Notes: generated by a model from the letters alone, not told the origin. 64,000 nucleotides of DNA from Callaeas wilsoni (GCA_013398955.1 VWPU01001271.1:122501-186500); one strand, 5' to 3'. Shown: positions 38,499 to 52,219, counted from the stretch's first letter. Numbers and translations: made by a program.

Positions 38499-41400
38499 CT
38501 CTTCAGTTTGGGAGGGGCTGATTCTAGGCATTGGAGATACTTGTGGTGTTTTCAGCTGTGTACTGTTGCTGTCTGGAACAAGCTCTCTGTGGATTGACTG
38601 AATATGGTTTTGGAGTTCAGTTTCTGATTCAAACTTTACATTGCAACTAGAACAGCGAGTCTTCAGTCCCCCTGCCTTGCTTTTGTTCTCAATGGAACTC
38701 AAGTTCTCATTTTGGCCCATGCCTTGTCTGTTACTGCTTGAAGGGATGTTGACACTTGGACTACCACTTTTACTGAGATTAACACAGCTAGCACACAGAC
38801 CATATGGCAGACCGTTGATGTCAAGTTTCACTAAATCCTGTTTCGAACGGAATTCTTTCAGGCAAGATGCACACTTGTACAGTTTCTGGAGATGCTGTGC
38901 ACGTCCCGTGGACTGCACAGCCGAACCATTTCCAGTTTTCTGCATATGGAACGTGCCGTGGATTTTCAGTTCCAGCGTGGAGGTCACTGTCTGCATGCAC
39001 ACCACACAGCGGAACCCTGTCAAGGAGTTCCTCAGGTCAGGGTGCATTTGGCAATGCTCTAAAAATTCCTCCTCACTCTGGAGGGGCATCTTGCAAATCC
39101 TGCAGTTTCCAGTGTCCAGGCTCTTACTATGTGTGACCTTATGTTCAGTAAGAGTCAGAAGAGACGGAAACCGCTCGCCACAGATTGGGCACATATAGTG
39201 TTTCACTGGTCCCAAGTGTGTCTGCATGTGCTCTCGAAGCCCATTTTCAGAGAAGAATGTTCGAGAACACACATTACACTTGTAATTCCCTTTAATAAGC
39301 TCAGCCTTTTTCTTCACTATGGCGCTTTCTCCAGGTCGAATGTTGTGGTCTCGCAGCTGGTGATTCTGCAAGAGAGTCTCCATGGTGTAAGCTGCTCCGC
39401 AAATGTCACAGCCATACATAGGCTCAGATGTGTCCACATCTTCTTCACTGCCATCGTGGCTGTTATGGGACTCCTGGCTATTTGTCAACAAGGTCTGGAG
39501 TTCCACTTCCTCTTTCTGAACTTGCTCAGATGCCCCATTCGTTCCACAGTTTGGAGTTTTTGTTTCAAAAACACAATGTTTTTCCCTCAAGTGCTTTTCC
39601 AGCAAGATGATAGCGTGGAAAGCTTTGCTGCAGAACTTGCAGTTGTACTTCTTGCTGTGTGTAGTGATGTGACACTGCAGCTCCACCTCCGTACCAAAGG
39701 ATTCACCACAGAAGATGCACTTGTGTACTTTGCCTTGGTTCTCCAGGTGGTTGTGTTTCACATGAAGCTGTAGGTCAGTCTCATTGCGGAAATCCCAGTT
39801 GCAAGATGTACATCTGTACACCTTCTTCTCATTGCTGTGCTTCACAGCCAAGTGCAGCTGAATGGAGACTTTAGAGTCAAAAACCTCTTGGCACAAGGTG
39901 CAGCGGAAGAACACGAATGTATGCATGTCCAGTAGGTGTTTCTGTAAGTCATCCACAGAAGTGAACTGCTTGTCACAGCTTTCACAGATGTAGTAGGTTG
40001 AGGTGATCATGAAATGAATGGTAACATGCTTCAGCAGTGACTCCTGATTTGGAAATTCCTTGTTGCACTGAGGGCAGGTCAGTTTTGGCAGGACAGTGTC
40101 AAGATGTGTTTTCAAATGAGTCTGAAAACCATCCAAGGAAGTATACTTAGCACCACACTGATTACAAATATATTCCCCGGCAGGACGAGGAGGAGCACCT
40201 CCAACTGCCTGCATCATCTTTAAAGAGGTCTGTTCAATGGTTACAGGAGATAACGGACTCATGGCTCTGGACTTTTTCCCATTGTGGATGTAATTCAGTG
40301 CCAAAGGAATGTTCTTATGGTTCTCCTTGATATGCTTGTTCAGTTTAAGAACACTATTAAATATTGGAGAATTGGTACAGTAAGAACAAGAATACACTTC
40401 CACCACTGGATCTTTTGGGGTTCCGAGCACAGGAGAACCAAAGCGGGAACTGCTAAGATCACAATGGACTTGTCTAATATGCTCTTCCAGAGAAGAATCT
40501 GTAAGAAATCCCATGTAGCAATGGGGACAAAAGAATGCATTACTGTCCTTAGCAGCAGGGTTGGCAAATCCATGAGAACATCGGATGTGTTCCTGAAGGG
40601 TGTTGAGGTCATTGAACACTTCAGAGCAGAAGTTGCACTGGTACACCATGGCAGGCATGGTAGAAACAATCAGTGCTGGGTCTGGAGCTTCATGGACTTG
40701 CTTAAGATGTTCGTTCAGATTGTAGAGAGATGGCAATACCTCCAAACAATACTGACAGATATGGGCTTGTTCGGGTTTATCTAAATGCATAGTTTTCAGG
40801 TGTATCTGCAAAACTGCAAGGCTGGAAAACAACTGTTTGTTGCAATAAATGCAGCTATAAGTAACTTTTGCCTGTTTACTTGAAGGACCAGTGATATCTG
40901 GCACTTGCTGAGCTGCCCGCTTCCTTCCACGACCTTTTGGTATAGGAGGAGCTGTTTCCACCATTGTTGAGCTATCCACCGAGAGATTTGAATCCGGAGT
41001 AGTGCTAGAGACTGAGGTGTACCCCACAGTTACCAGAGATGGGCTGTTGCTGTGGTTGCACGACTCTGGCTGCTGGTGACTGTCCATGTGGCTGTACAGC
41101 TCCTCCACAGTATGAAAGTTCTCAGAGCAAATGCTGCAAGAATTCTTCTTCTCACCATTATGAGCCTGCTCCATGTGATTTACTAGGGACGTTTCCTCTA
41201 CAAAGAGTTCATGACAGTAAACACACTGAAGAGCAGATCGGTCTTCATTGGGGGAACACTCAGGGTGACATTCTGCAATGTGCTTCTGAAGATCTTCAGG
41301 AAAATCAAAGCCTTCTTCGCACTGACTGCATTTCTGAGTGTCTTTCATTTTCCAGTCCTCCATCCGGGAAGCAGACTGGGAGCCATCTTTGTTCCTCTCG

Positions 41401-41851
41401 TGAACCTGCATGTGTCCATGCAGTGAACTAGATGACAGGAACCCACGTCTACAAATGGCACACTTATATGGCTTGTTGGACGTATGAGTCTTTAAGTGAA
41501 TTTTAAGATGATCGCTCCTTGAGAACGCCGCATCACACTCACTGCAGTGATACTTCTTGTCTCCCGTATGAAGCTTTATGTGGCGGTCCCTGCTCCGTTT
41601 GTGTTTGAAGAGACGGCTGCAATACGTGCATTTGAAAGGGAGCTTGTCACTGTGACTTTGCTCGTGGTGCTTTAAGTAGCTGAGGCGGCTGAACGATTTG
41701 TCACAGAACTGGCATGGATAGGGCAACCCTGGGCCTCCTTCCTCTTCTCCAAAATCACAGCCTTCTCCATGGCTTGGGGAAGTCTGATCCTTGCTAGAAG
41801 GCGATGATGCTGGCCATGAGCAAGAGGGGTCATCCTCAACATCCACTCCGT
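38499..41851 (-). CDS. ZNF521: ZNF521 large central exon: 26 zinc-finger units (internal coding exon)
   Basis: ZNF521 is a nuclear multi-zinc-finger transcription co-regulator. It is known to antagonise EBF1 and to act in haematopoietic, neural and skeletal progenitors. The exon reads without a stop. It begins after a polypyrimidine-AG acceptor (AG at 41853-41852) with the last two bases of a split Asp codon, then [12 protein letters not shown]. It ends in SPSQTEE before a GT donor at 38498. Counting that Asp as residue 1, C2H2 fingers start near residues 47, 75, 103, 131, 175, 210, 239, 334, 366, 406, 442, 489, 563, 593, 623, 651, 681, 712, 738, 815, 859, 888, 917, 949 and 1067. An atypical Cys-rich unit spans 994-1023. 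A basic GRGRKR stretch near 307 could serve in nuclear import. The protein is nearly collinear with human ZNF521 as I recall it, and the paralogue ZNF423 is less similar. Reading further upstream adds 13 intronic residues ([10 protein letters not shown]...), so that ATG is not the real start. The N-terminal repressor motif lies in upstream exons outside the window. Confidence 0.97.
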
Positions 41852-42618
41852 CTGAAATGAGAAAAAAACATGCCCACAAGCTTAATCCCAAGAGTTTAAA
41901 GGAGGTAGAAAATGCATATGAATAACGGAGGACTGCTACTCCTAAATAGCTAAAACCTTAAACTCAGACTAGGATATTTCTTACACTGACATCCAACAGT
42001 TTCAAGACCACATTTATTTTTATCATACTGTAAAACATTAGAAGTTATTAAATAGTTCTGTGCCTATATTAACTTTTTATTGCTTTTTTATCATTCTTTC
42101 TCAGTTGCAGGATATGTATTACTCATTGACAACTTTATTAAAATGCAGATTTTAATATATTTAATGTTTCTTTTGTATCCATTGTAAAATTATTTGCATA
42201 TTATGTGAGCATCTGAAGAGTCAAAGGAAAGGAGAAAATATTACAGGAATGCTTTAAAATGAATACAGTCAACCCACATGCCTAATATTTAATGAAAAGA
42301 TTCACCCTGCTTTGCCACAGGTTTGTGGTATTTTTTCCTTTGAAGTTGATTCTGAACACAGGACTCTTTTAAAGGCTATTTCTAAGAGAGACTTGGGTGT
42401 TATTCTAAACAATAAAAGGAAAAATTACAAGAGAGGAACAGGACAACAATATAAACAGTGATGTTTTCTCTAATGAAGTGCAACCAGATTTCTCCAATAA
42501 TACAATTCAGTTACTGAAAGCTGGCAGCTGGATCATTAAATGTTCAAAACAATCTAACAAACCAACAACCAGGATCAAGGAAAATGGGAACGTGTCACAA
42601 GGGTCAGCCATGAACAGA

Positions 42619-42632
42619 TTTTTTTTTTTTTT
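42619..42632. repeat. T14 homopolymer
   Basis: A T-run on the plus strand, therefore an A-run in the ZNF521 pre-mRNA, about 770 bp upstream of the large exon. Confidence 0.8.
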
Positions 42633-45600
42633 AAGTTCAAGAGGTTGCCCACCATTTCTTCCTTTTTTGCAAAGGCCTCAGCCAGCTGAACTTCCTCAGT
42701 ACAGCAGAACCTGTACTGTAAGGTGATCACAGACAAAGCAACTTGTAAAAAACTGGAAACAGGAAAAATGATAAACGTTTATGGTAAAAGCTAAAAGATT
42801 TATGTGTTACCAGGAAAAGACAAAACAGAAATGCTGGCCAGATAATAAACGGACTAGTTATCCATGGTATTACCTCGTCTCTAAACAGGGAAAGTTGTAA
42901 ATACTTTTTTCTAGACATATGCTATACAGTTTTTGCACCTTTTGTTTTAAATCTAGATAACTATACTGCAATGATCATACTGATCTTAACCTAAAACTTC
43001 TTTAAAAATATTAAAAGAATGTTTGAAAGATCACTCTACATCAAATAATTCTTCTATTCCTTTCCGGGGGCAATGCTTGAGGTTTTTTTCCTTTTAAAAG
43101 TAACACTGACTGCAGTAACATTACAGAAAAAAGATACGATAAACCCGTTGAAAAATATCTTTCTAAAGGTATTCTTGCAAAGCAGTAAGTTTCTTAACAC
43201 CTTCAGCCTTCTCTCAAGAAATTTACTACAACACAAAAGTTAGAGCTGGCCTATATTATATAAACAAATTCCAAGCCTGCTTACTTTAAGGTAAAGAGAT
43301 TTTACTAGATTATCAACCTCTTGCTTATCCACAGGAAACAGATGAGGATTCATTCCTTTCCTGCATCTAGAAACTGATGACAACGCCATCTCACTATCAA
43401 TGCCAGATGGCAACCATCTAGCTCTGAGAAAACAACCAAACACCATTGCTGGATGCCTGCCCATTGACACAATGCTTTTCAGGATAACTTGGAAACTGCA
43501 TGGGTTTTTATCCTCTTGTTTACGTCTTGGAGAGGAGGGTTTCACAAATTAAACAAACCTTTTGCACATACACACGTAATATACATCTGTAATTACCTAC
43601 ATACAAATCTGCACTAATGGTATGTATTTAAATAACAAAATCAAACCCTGGCCTGAGTGTCATGTTTTTGAACTGAAGACAATGCTGTTTGTTTTAAAAA
43701 AAATTAAAACATAAAAATCCTTCCTTCCAGCAAAAGTACTATCGTCTGCTAAAATGCTTACCAATGTGCAAAGTTCCTCATTGTCATACACACTAAATAA
43801 AACCAGTCAGGTGAGTTTTTAAGATGGTACATTAATGACTGCAATATTTGCAGGAGACTTTTAATATAAATCTGTGTATACTGCCCTTCCAGATTGCTGG
43901 GTTTGACTCTAAAACTGGAAATGATCAAAACAGTGGAACAAGCATCTACAGAAAAATATGTTAACGTTTTCGCCAGTTCTAAATTTTATATTGAATGCAT
44001 CTTTCCAGATAGGTCTTTTAAATGGGAAAACCTTTTGTTCTTTAAAAATCCAATATATTTCTAGCATACACCCACTGATGGCAGATAAACAGGAATTTAT
44101 GTCAAGTAACTGAGTGAAGAAAAATAGTCTGTGACTGCCTAGGCAACATATTTTGTAACCAAATTTAGTATTAAAATGTATATCCTATGAAGAAATGATA
44201 TATTATTGTATAAATGTTTAGAGGAATAGATAGTAAGTGTTATAAATAGTGTATCATCACTGACATAGCAGTAAATCACTTCCTTTTTGTGGCCACTGCC
44301 TGCCCAGCTTTACCTATTATACAACTATTCCCCCCGGCTCGTGGATCCCAGCAAGCTGTCGGGCTGGCAGCAGGGTGAGGATCAAGCGTGGAATGTGACC
44401 ATGGCATAAGCAATGGCAGCCCCTTTCCCCCACCCAATTCTTCTTGTTTGCCTGGGAGTCTCCTCAGCTTTTATACAGGGGTAAGGAAAGCCGAGGGAGA
44501 AGAATGTAACTATAGCACAGAGACAGTTCTTACTTTCCAGACAGCAAATGGAAATGTGTGTCACTTTGCCGTTGCATTTTTTAATCAGAGCCCATACTAA
44601 TTCTACAGAGCAATTCTCTTTGTGCAAAAGGGAGAAGAGCAAGCCACTTACAAGTCAGACTTGTGTCCTTTTAATGTGAGAAGTGAAAATCTTTCCATCT
44701 CTCAGAGCTACAGAAGAACCAGCAAGGCAGGGGGAATTCCGCAAGGCGGAGGACAACAGGATTTTCCTGAGTACAAGCCTAACAATGTGGCCAACACGCT
44801 TTCCTGACTCCCCCCCCATCCCCTGGCATGGCGGGGCAGGGGAGAGCCTGTGTGGAACGGGCACTGGTGGCTGGCCTCATGCTCTAGAGGGAGGGACCCT
44901 GGGCTGCGCTCACACAAAGGGTTCCAAAGCCAAGCCCATCAGCTCTCAGTGACCCACAGAAAGGCTTTTGAAACCGTCATTCTGCAACAAGGGAAATGTT
45001 TCACTGCAGTGACTTTTGCTGTGCAGACTCCAACCTGAACACTGGGAACATTGTGTGCAATGGACTAATGTGCCAGTTGAGCTCAGGGGCTGGGTAGGAA
45101 TAGATCTGGGGACAGCAACCAGGGTAACCAGTAATTACCCTGAACTAAGGGTAACTACTGCTACAGCAGGACGTCCCTGATGGCAATGCCTGTCCTGCCA
45201 TCTCCCCACCCTTCCCCACAAGGATGCTGCCCCATAAAATTAAGGTGCAACCACTAAGAGCAACTCCCTCAGAACGGCAGCAAAGTGTGACTTGCTGCTC
45301 TGCACTGAGGCTACTCCACGTGCACAGACACAAGGAGAGCAGGCCTTGGCCCTCAAAACTGTGATGGAGGAGCTGAACTTAAGGTCTCTGCAGCGAGCCA
45401 GATGCTTGGGCTGCAGACTCCACTCCAGCTTTCCCAGCGGATCTCACCACAGAGCCAGCTCTGCACTGGGGGTAAAGTTTGACCTGCTGTCGGGGTAAAG
45501 GGCTTCAAACCCCTTTTCGCCCATCACTCTCATAGAAAATGCAGTTTGCTGCTACTCTGCACACAGCTGCCTGTATATAAATCTGCAGACACCTACACAC

Positions 45601-46904
45601 TGAGCTGTATGTCAACATTACAAATCTCATCTTTAATGTTATAACAAGCTGTTTTAAAATACTCTGGACCAAATTCAGATGCACACATACAAGTTCCCAG
45701 GAGTGGTACACATCTATCTGAGGGCAGAATAGGGCTCCAGGTACTTGACAGAGTGTTTATGGAGTTTTAAAATATATTTTCTGTATCGACCTCTTTTTTT
45801 TTTCCTTCAGCACTCACTAAGTGCTACTTACTGTAAATGCCTTTTTTGTGTTATGGCAAGTATTCTGAGTTTCAATGTGATGCACTTAACATGTCCATGT
45901 AAATTTTTAATTTTTGGAACCAGTCACTTCACACTCGCTGACTCTAAGAAAGCTCTAGCACTCACAACCAAAAAACTTTGCTGAAAATCGGCTACAAGGC
46001 CTAAAAGTCTATTTAAAGATGCAAATGTGTGTGAATAGTTAGTGCAGATGTTTTCCTACACCAACTGTACTTGCTGAGTTTCACCATTTCCATAAAGCAC
46101 ATTAAAACAAGTGTGTGAACACTCTGAGATGAAAGTACCAAGCACTCCTGAGACTTCCAGTGGAAAGTAGAGCTGCCTGACTTTTCTCCAAGCAGACAGG
46201 AATGCCCATGATTCAGCAGCCTGAGTAAATAAAAGAGGTCCTTATTTCCTAATTCTGCTGGCTGGCCACACTGCAGCAGTCTCTGTGCTGCTGCCAAAGG
46301 GGATGCAAAACTGGAACTACACCCAGCAGCTGAAGGACTGTCTTTGTTAGCCAGCCAGGCCTTCCTGACCATCTTCTGGCAACAAAACTATCATATCCTG
46401 CAAGGAAGACCTCCATCTCAGGCTTGATAATTCTCTAGTCTGTCTAATAGGACGAAACAACAAATTTTGCCTGGTCTGTGTTGGAGGAGGACAGCTGGAA
46501 ACTCAGTTAGCAGCAGAGTAACACCTGTTCAGTCGTATTGATGGGGAAAGTGCCCACTAACAGAAAAGTGAAGCAATACCAGAAGGAGTTATCCCACAAA
46601 AGGGGGGGAGGAAGGGGGAAGCACAAGAGCACAAAAGCACCTCTGTGGAGTTAGCAGCCAGACACTCATGTGCCAACCCCAGCAGACGCGAGGTCTTAAA
46701 AGTGATCTTATCCCTAGTGCTGCTGACTGAATTAACAGGGCTGCTTCAGAAAGATGTTACTTTGTTACCAGGAAGGTCTATGACATACACATGCTTTTGC
46801 CAGAGTAGACTTCAGGGCACTTGCTTTATCATAGCTTATTTTTCTGTATGATTTAAACATGTTTTTGCTGCCACTAGACAAATGGCCACATTCCTAAAGC
46901 AAAT

Positions 46905-47145
46905 GTCAGCTAACCTTTATGTGCCATAATACATTGGGGTCCTCTGATAGAACACAGTTTACAAATATGAACAAATTAATATTTTCAATATCCTGTAAGC
47001 AGCAGTTTTCCATTTTCCCTATTTTGCTGCTCAAGTAACTGGGGCACAGACAAGCTGGAATGCTTTGCCTCAGGTTACAAATGTAATCTGTGTGAAGGAG
47101 GAAACAGAACCTGCATCTCCCCACTCCAAGTCATTCCTGCAAGAA
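46905..47145 (+). mobile_element. MIR/L2-tail-like ancient repeat relic
   Basis: The plus strand shows cattttccctattttgctgc, aactggggcacagacaagc, tttgcctcaggttacaaatg, gaggaaacagaacctgcatc and ccactccaagtcattcc. These fall in the same order as the MIR/L2 3' module ('ccattttacagatg...aactgaggcacagag...cttgcccaaggtcacaca...gcagagc...aacccagg'). It is more recognisable than the copy near 35.2 kb. It has no coding capacity. Confidence 0.55.
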
Positions 47146-47710
47146 AAATTCTTTCTCCCCTGAAACACAGAGCTGGCAAAATGGTTAAATTGCTGGACTT
47201 CACCAAAGAGAAAGCCCAGCAGTTTAGATGGACAGACATCCCCCAGCTCTGGGTCCTGCTCATATGTTCTCACTACTCGTCTCCCATGACAGTAATGGCA
47301 GACTGGTGACACAACTATGCCGCAGGACCCCATCCGAAGTACTAAATAGAAAGGTTCCTTTAACAGCTAAAAAATAACGAGTTACATAGGATGATAATAG
47401 ATACTAAAAATGAAAAATCAAGTACACCAGGCAGCAGCACATAAACCTATGTACTCCATACTGCCACAGGCACATGGATTGTGAATGCACATGTATGCAT
47501 TTATGCATTGGGTTGTTACGTAGTTATTATTTGTTGTCCTACCACCAGTCAAAGACCTGTTCATATGCCAGTGCAGAGACTTATATGTGCCTATACACGC
47601 TTATTGAAAAGGCTGGAAAACTCATACAAATGTACAGCTTTGCTAATTTACCAGAGCAGCATGCCACAAGGCAGAACATGATTTGTAAGAAAGGAAGGAC
47701 TAAAGAGCAA

Positions 47711-47724
47711 GTAGGTAGGTAGGT
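47711..47724. repeat. Short (GTAG)n tandem repeat
   Basis: Three and a half copies of the GTAG tetranucleotide (gtaggtaggtaggt). Confidence 0.75.
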
Positions 47725-50700
47725 CAGTTAACTGGATGTATGATAAGTCTCCACAGTTTTAAATCCTTGCATTTTTGTGCAGGTAATTGAGTGGAGTGGT
47801 TATTATATATCATATAGTTTAGTTGTAATGGCCATTTCAGGTTTTAGTGCTGGCCACATTTTATATTATTACCACCACTAATTGTCTGCAGGGCTACCCT
47901 GAAAATGAGATAAGGAATCTTAGGGGAATATGCAGGTGTGAATAAATAGCAAATGAAGAGGTTAGATATTGCTGAAATAAAACAATATTGTGCTGTGTGC
48001 TGAATAGATCTAAATAACTAGAAGATCAAAGGACAGTGTTTAAGGATTAACATGGCTTCAGTGATGGCCTAACATACGTGTCACTGAAACAAGTTACAGT
48101 TTTGAAGCTTTTAATAGAAGTAGAAGGTAGGACTAGTCTTTAAAGTCACTTTAAATAAAATATACATTATTATGTAACATTCTCTGTTTACTTTCAATAG
48201 AAATGTACACAGTTTTGGAAAAGCTGAAACTTTAATATAACCATCACATTTCTTTCACATCAGTGACCCCAGATTAAACTCACTCATTTGTCTCATAACT
48301 TATTAAATGGCTTGAAAACTAATACTCTGTAATGGGCATTCAAAAGAGAAATGTGAACTTTAAAAATTATTTATAATTTACAGATGTTTTTTAAAATCTA
48401 TCAATATTTCAAAACTGCTTTGGGAGCACCAATTAAATGCATTAACAGTTAGATTACTGGGGGAGAAACATACAGGGGTTCCTGACCAAAAGAACTGAGA
48501 CAGCTGGTAGGGAGGTTTTCCCACTTTAAATTTCATAACCAGAGGAAAGGTAGCTCCTAGAAACAACAAATAAGTTACTTTAATACCTCACAGGAAAAAC
48601 CTGCTTGCTTTTATAAAATGCCTTTAATGCCTACATAAGTAGTTAACATTCCTGTATTGCTCTCCTAAGGTAACCTAAGGCTCCAGCTCCATTATGTCTT
48701 CTTCAGAAGATATATTACCATTACATATGTAAAGAGGAGCATAAATGTTTTCCTTGATTGTTGCTTAAAGTTCATTTGAACAGACAGAGCCCAATGAATT
48801 CCATCTTCTGCAGCCAAATTAAAGAAAATGCAAGCAGTTCATATTCTGCTCCACCTTTCAAATTATACACAAAACCCAATTTGCAACTAGAAGAAAACAG
48901 AGCTACCCTTCTGCTTGTTTGAGGAAGCTGGCATTTTGTGCCTCTATAAGCAAAGAGAAAGCATAAGTAATTTTCCACACTCCTGTACATATAACTAATG
49001 ACAGTCACCATCCTCACAGCTTATTATACTGCTTTACATAATTGGGAATCGCATGTCACACAATTAATTTACAGGGGTTGTTTAGTTGTGACTATACAAG
49101 CACTAAGCGATTCAAATTAGCTCATTTGTCCACTGCTTAAATGTGACAAACACATTTACACTGTATTTCTTCCGCTGTTAAGTTGCTGTTTCTTTTAGTT
49201 GTTGTTTTTGTTTGTTTGTACAGTATGAGTCAGAGACCACCAGGCTTGTTCCATCTGAAGCTAGGGTCAGAAAAAAGCACCCTGAGAATAATTGCATTTA
49301 AAATCAAGATAATGGCAGAGCAAAAGCCCATTCAAATACTCCAGCAAACTTCTACATAATAATGATCTCCTAAGAACCTGTATATTAACAACCTCATGTA
49401 CTAAAAGTAGTGATTCAGTCAATCAGGTTTTTGCTAGAGAATAATTATTATAATTTGTTGTGCTGGTAACAGTATTTGTACTGCTTATTAAGAACGGCAA
49501 ATGACTAGGGGATAACAGTTCAGAGTTCCTCGCTGGACTCCAATATTTCCCTCTGCCTTCTGTTTTCACTGGGTTGTGCTCTCCTCCAGGCAACACCATG
49601 TATAGGACCAAAAGTCCTCTCCCTCCAATTTTCCCCATGCTGCAGCTCCTTTTGAAAGCCTCAGAGACAGCAGTCCCTGTAATGCAGTTCCAGTCAAACT
49701 TTCAAGATATATAGGTATTAAAATGAGCTGACTGTTTCTTTCTTTCCCAGGTCACAGTATAAGGAGTGTGTCTTAAGTCAGAGAAATGTCATTATTTCTC
49801 TTTCCTTCCCAAAATCAAATGGTCCAGAAGATCAGGCCCTAAGAGCTGAAGGAGACCCTGCTTCACAGCTGCCCTCTAAGTTCCCATTCCCACACAGCTG
49901 CAGGACCCTGCAGGGAGAAGGGCAGGCTGTCAAAACGTCCCTAGCTGGAGGCTCAGACAAAAGATGGAGCCTCTGGGCGGGATTTGCAAGCAGAAACCCC
50001 TGAGATGACAAGCATCACCTTGGGTACTGATTTGAATATCTCCCTTCTTTCAGTTAATCTAGAGTTTAATCATGAAGGTCCCCCATTTTTTATCATGTGT
50101 GCCTGTCTGTCCCACTTGTGCCTGCATTTCAACCACCCCAATTCTTTGCCTCATTGCCTTTAGATCGGAACAGCAACAGCAAGACAGTCAGGAGGGGGCT
50201 AAACTAGGACAGAGGAAAGAGAAAGGTAATGTGTGGAGAAGCAAAAGAAAGAAATACAGGGTAGAGAGAAAGACGGGACTCAATAATTGCATCTGAAAGA
50301 AACCCAGGCAAAGATATCTAAAAATCTTTTCAAGGAAATGGAAAGTAAAAGGAAATTAAGATCAAGCGAAAGCAGTGTAGGCAGTTAACGCTTTCAAAAA
50401 CACATCAGTGTTATTTTACAGTGTGCTAGAATTAAATACAGTAAATAAACACAGAACTGCTTATTTCTTAGAATGGCAGAAATGTGGTGGAGGTCTTATT
50501 TACACAGGTGAAAACTCCTGGACCTAGATCTGCAAAGGGACCTAGGTGTCTCCAGGAGCCCAAGAAGCAAAGAAAGCAGGATTCATGGGGCCCTGGGGGG
50601 GAACCAGGGAAAGGTTTGCAGCCTCGCAGCTTGGGCACTCAGCTGGGAAAGGGGAGTACTGGGCTCTTTCTACATTAAAGAGGCACTGGATAAAAACAAA

Positions 50701-52083
50701 AATAAACTTAAGCATGAGTTCCAGACTGCAAGAACACCTGGAATAAATGAGTGTCCCTCTCCACAGGGTAACAAGTTCCTTCTCAAATGTGCTCCTACCA
50801 GTCCTACGAATAGGATACTCTTTCCTTCAGCATGCCCAGCTTCCAGGAGAAGGGACCTTTGGACAGCTTGAGACCCTCTGCTCAGAGGCAGGAAACGCAG
50901 CTTTGAATCCCCTCAGGATACTCTGACAACTGAATCAAGGCCTCTTGCCATGTAATATTTTACCTACTTGGCCCCTAGGTAGGGAAGACAGGAACAGAGC
51001 ACTTTCTGCTGAAAGTGCCCAGCAAGTCCTGGGCTTAGTATGACACTGTCCATCCAGCAGGCTGATCAAAGGCAATGGTTACCCTGATGCTCACACTAGG
51101 GTGGTTTGCACAAACTACCAAACCACCGCAACCTGAGAAATTTTCATGAAATGAAGAGGTGCCTAGCAAAGTGGTGTAAACCAGGGAGATAAATTTTGGA
51201 TAACCAATTCTATTTAGCTTCTTATAGTCCATCCATACCCCATTTTAGGCTCTCTTCTTTTAGATCTGACTGTTAGTGCAGATGTGCTGCACAGCTGTTA
51301 AAAAAGATGTCCTGGAGCAAAGGTAACCTTGGTTTTTTTTAACAGGATGGCAGACAAATGCTTACACCAACTCTAGTGCAGCAGAGTCACACTGGGGGCA
51401 ATGTGTGTTGGGAACCTTTTCAATGCAGTCAAAATGCTGTGTAAGACAGTCCTTTTGTCCTGACCCTCATTTTCCCCAGGTTTGCTTGGACAGGAACACA
51501 TGTGGATTTCTATGCCACGGGACAGGCACAGGTTGGCAGGTGTGCGTGGCTTCCATTAATATACAAGTGGTCTAGCCTGTAAGGGAAACCTAACGAATTT
51601 CCCAGTTCACAGTGCTCAGAAGACCAAATCATACTATGAAGATGTCACATGTGAACTGTCACACCTACCATCTGCTTATCTTGCAGGGTATCAGTCCCTC
51701 TGTGTGGAACTTTGCAAGGTAAGAGTTGCATTTAAAGTACGTATATGCTTCACTCCGTCCTTTCATGTTAATACAGGTTTATTTGGGTGATTAAATTATA
51801 AAAAAGAGAAGGTGAAATTCTTTGTAAAAGGCAGAATTTTCCTTCTCTTCTGTATAATTTCCATTCACCAAAGCCTGCTGAAATGCATGATGAAGTATCT
51901 GAAATAGAGGCCTCTCCAAAATAAAGAGATCTCCAGTTTGTTAAAGCCTATATCTAAAACAACCCTTTGTAGCTTCCTCAATGTAGAATGGAAGCCCGGT
52001 GTGAAATACAGTAAATTAAGCCTTTTGCTGTCAGAGCTGGAAATAAGGGCAGAGCAGAATAGCGGCTGGATTTGAAATTATTC

Positions 52084-52219
52084 TTTTTTTTTTTTTTTAT
52101 TGGCTTCATTTACATCCTGTCTAAGGTCTTCTGAGCAGCTCAAGGTGTCTTATCTCTGGCTACCAGGGGGTATTTTGCAGTCAAAGCAGTTAACGTACTT
52201 TCTCTCTCTCTCTCTCTCT
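52084..52219. repeat. T15 tract and, 100 bp on, a (TC)n repeat
   Basis: T15 lies at 52084-52098 and an uninterrupted TC dinucleotide run at 52201-52219, followed by more Ts. The roughly 100 bp between them is ordinary sequence. On the plus strand the TC/T tract followed by ttttag looks like a splice acceptor, but ZNF521 is transcribed from the other strand. Confidence 0.75.

Noticed and set aside
38641..39773. Overlapping plus-strand open frames of 185 and 214 codons opposite the large exon
   Set aside because: They lie wholly antisense to ZNF521 coding sequence. Long antisense frames follow from the codon pattern of a conserved exon. No recognisable domain or independent gene signal was seen.
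40284..40784. Plus-strand open frame of 166 codons antisense to ZNF521
   Set aside because: Shadow of the real coding strand, with no domain.
41852..41891. ATG at 41891 as the start of the large-exon protein ([13 protein letters not shown]...)
   Set aside because: A clear polypyrimidine-AG acceptor lies between this ATG and the conserved GVDVEDD segment. The first 13 residues are intronic, and the apparent signal-peptide-like start is an artefact.
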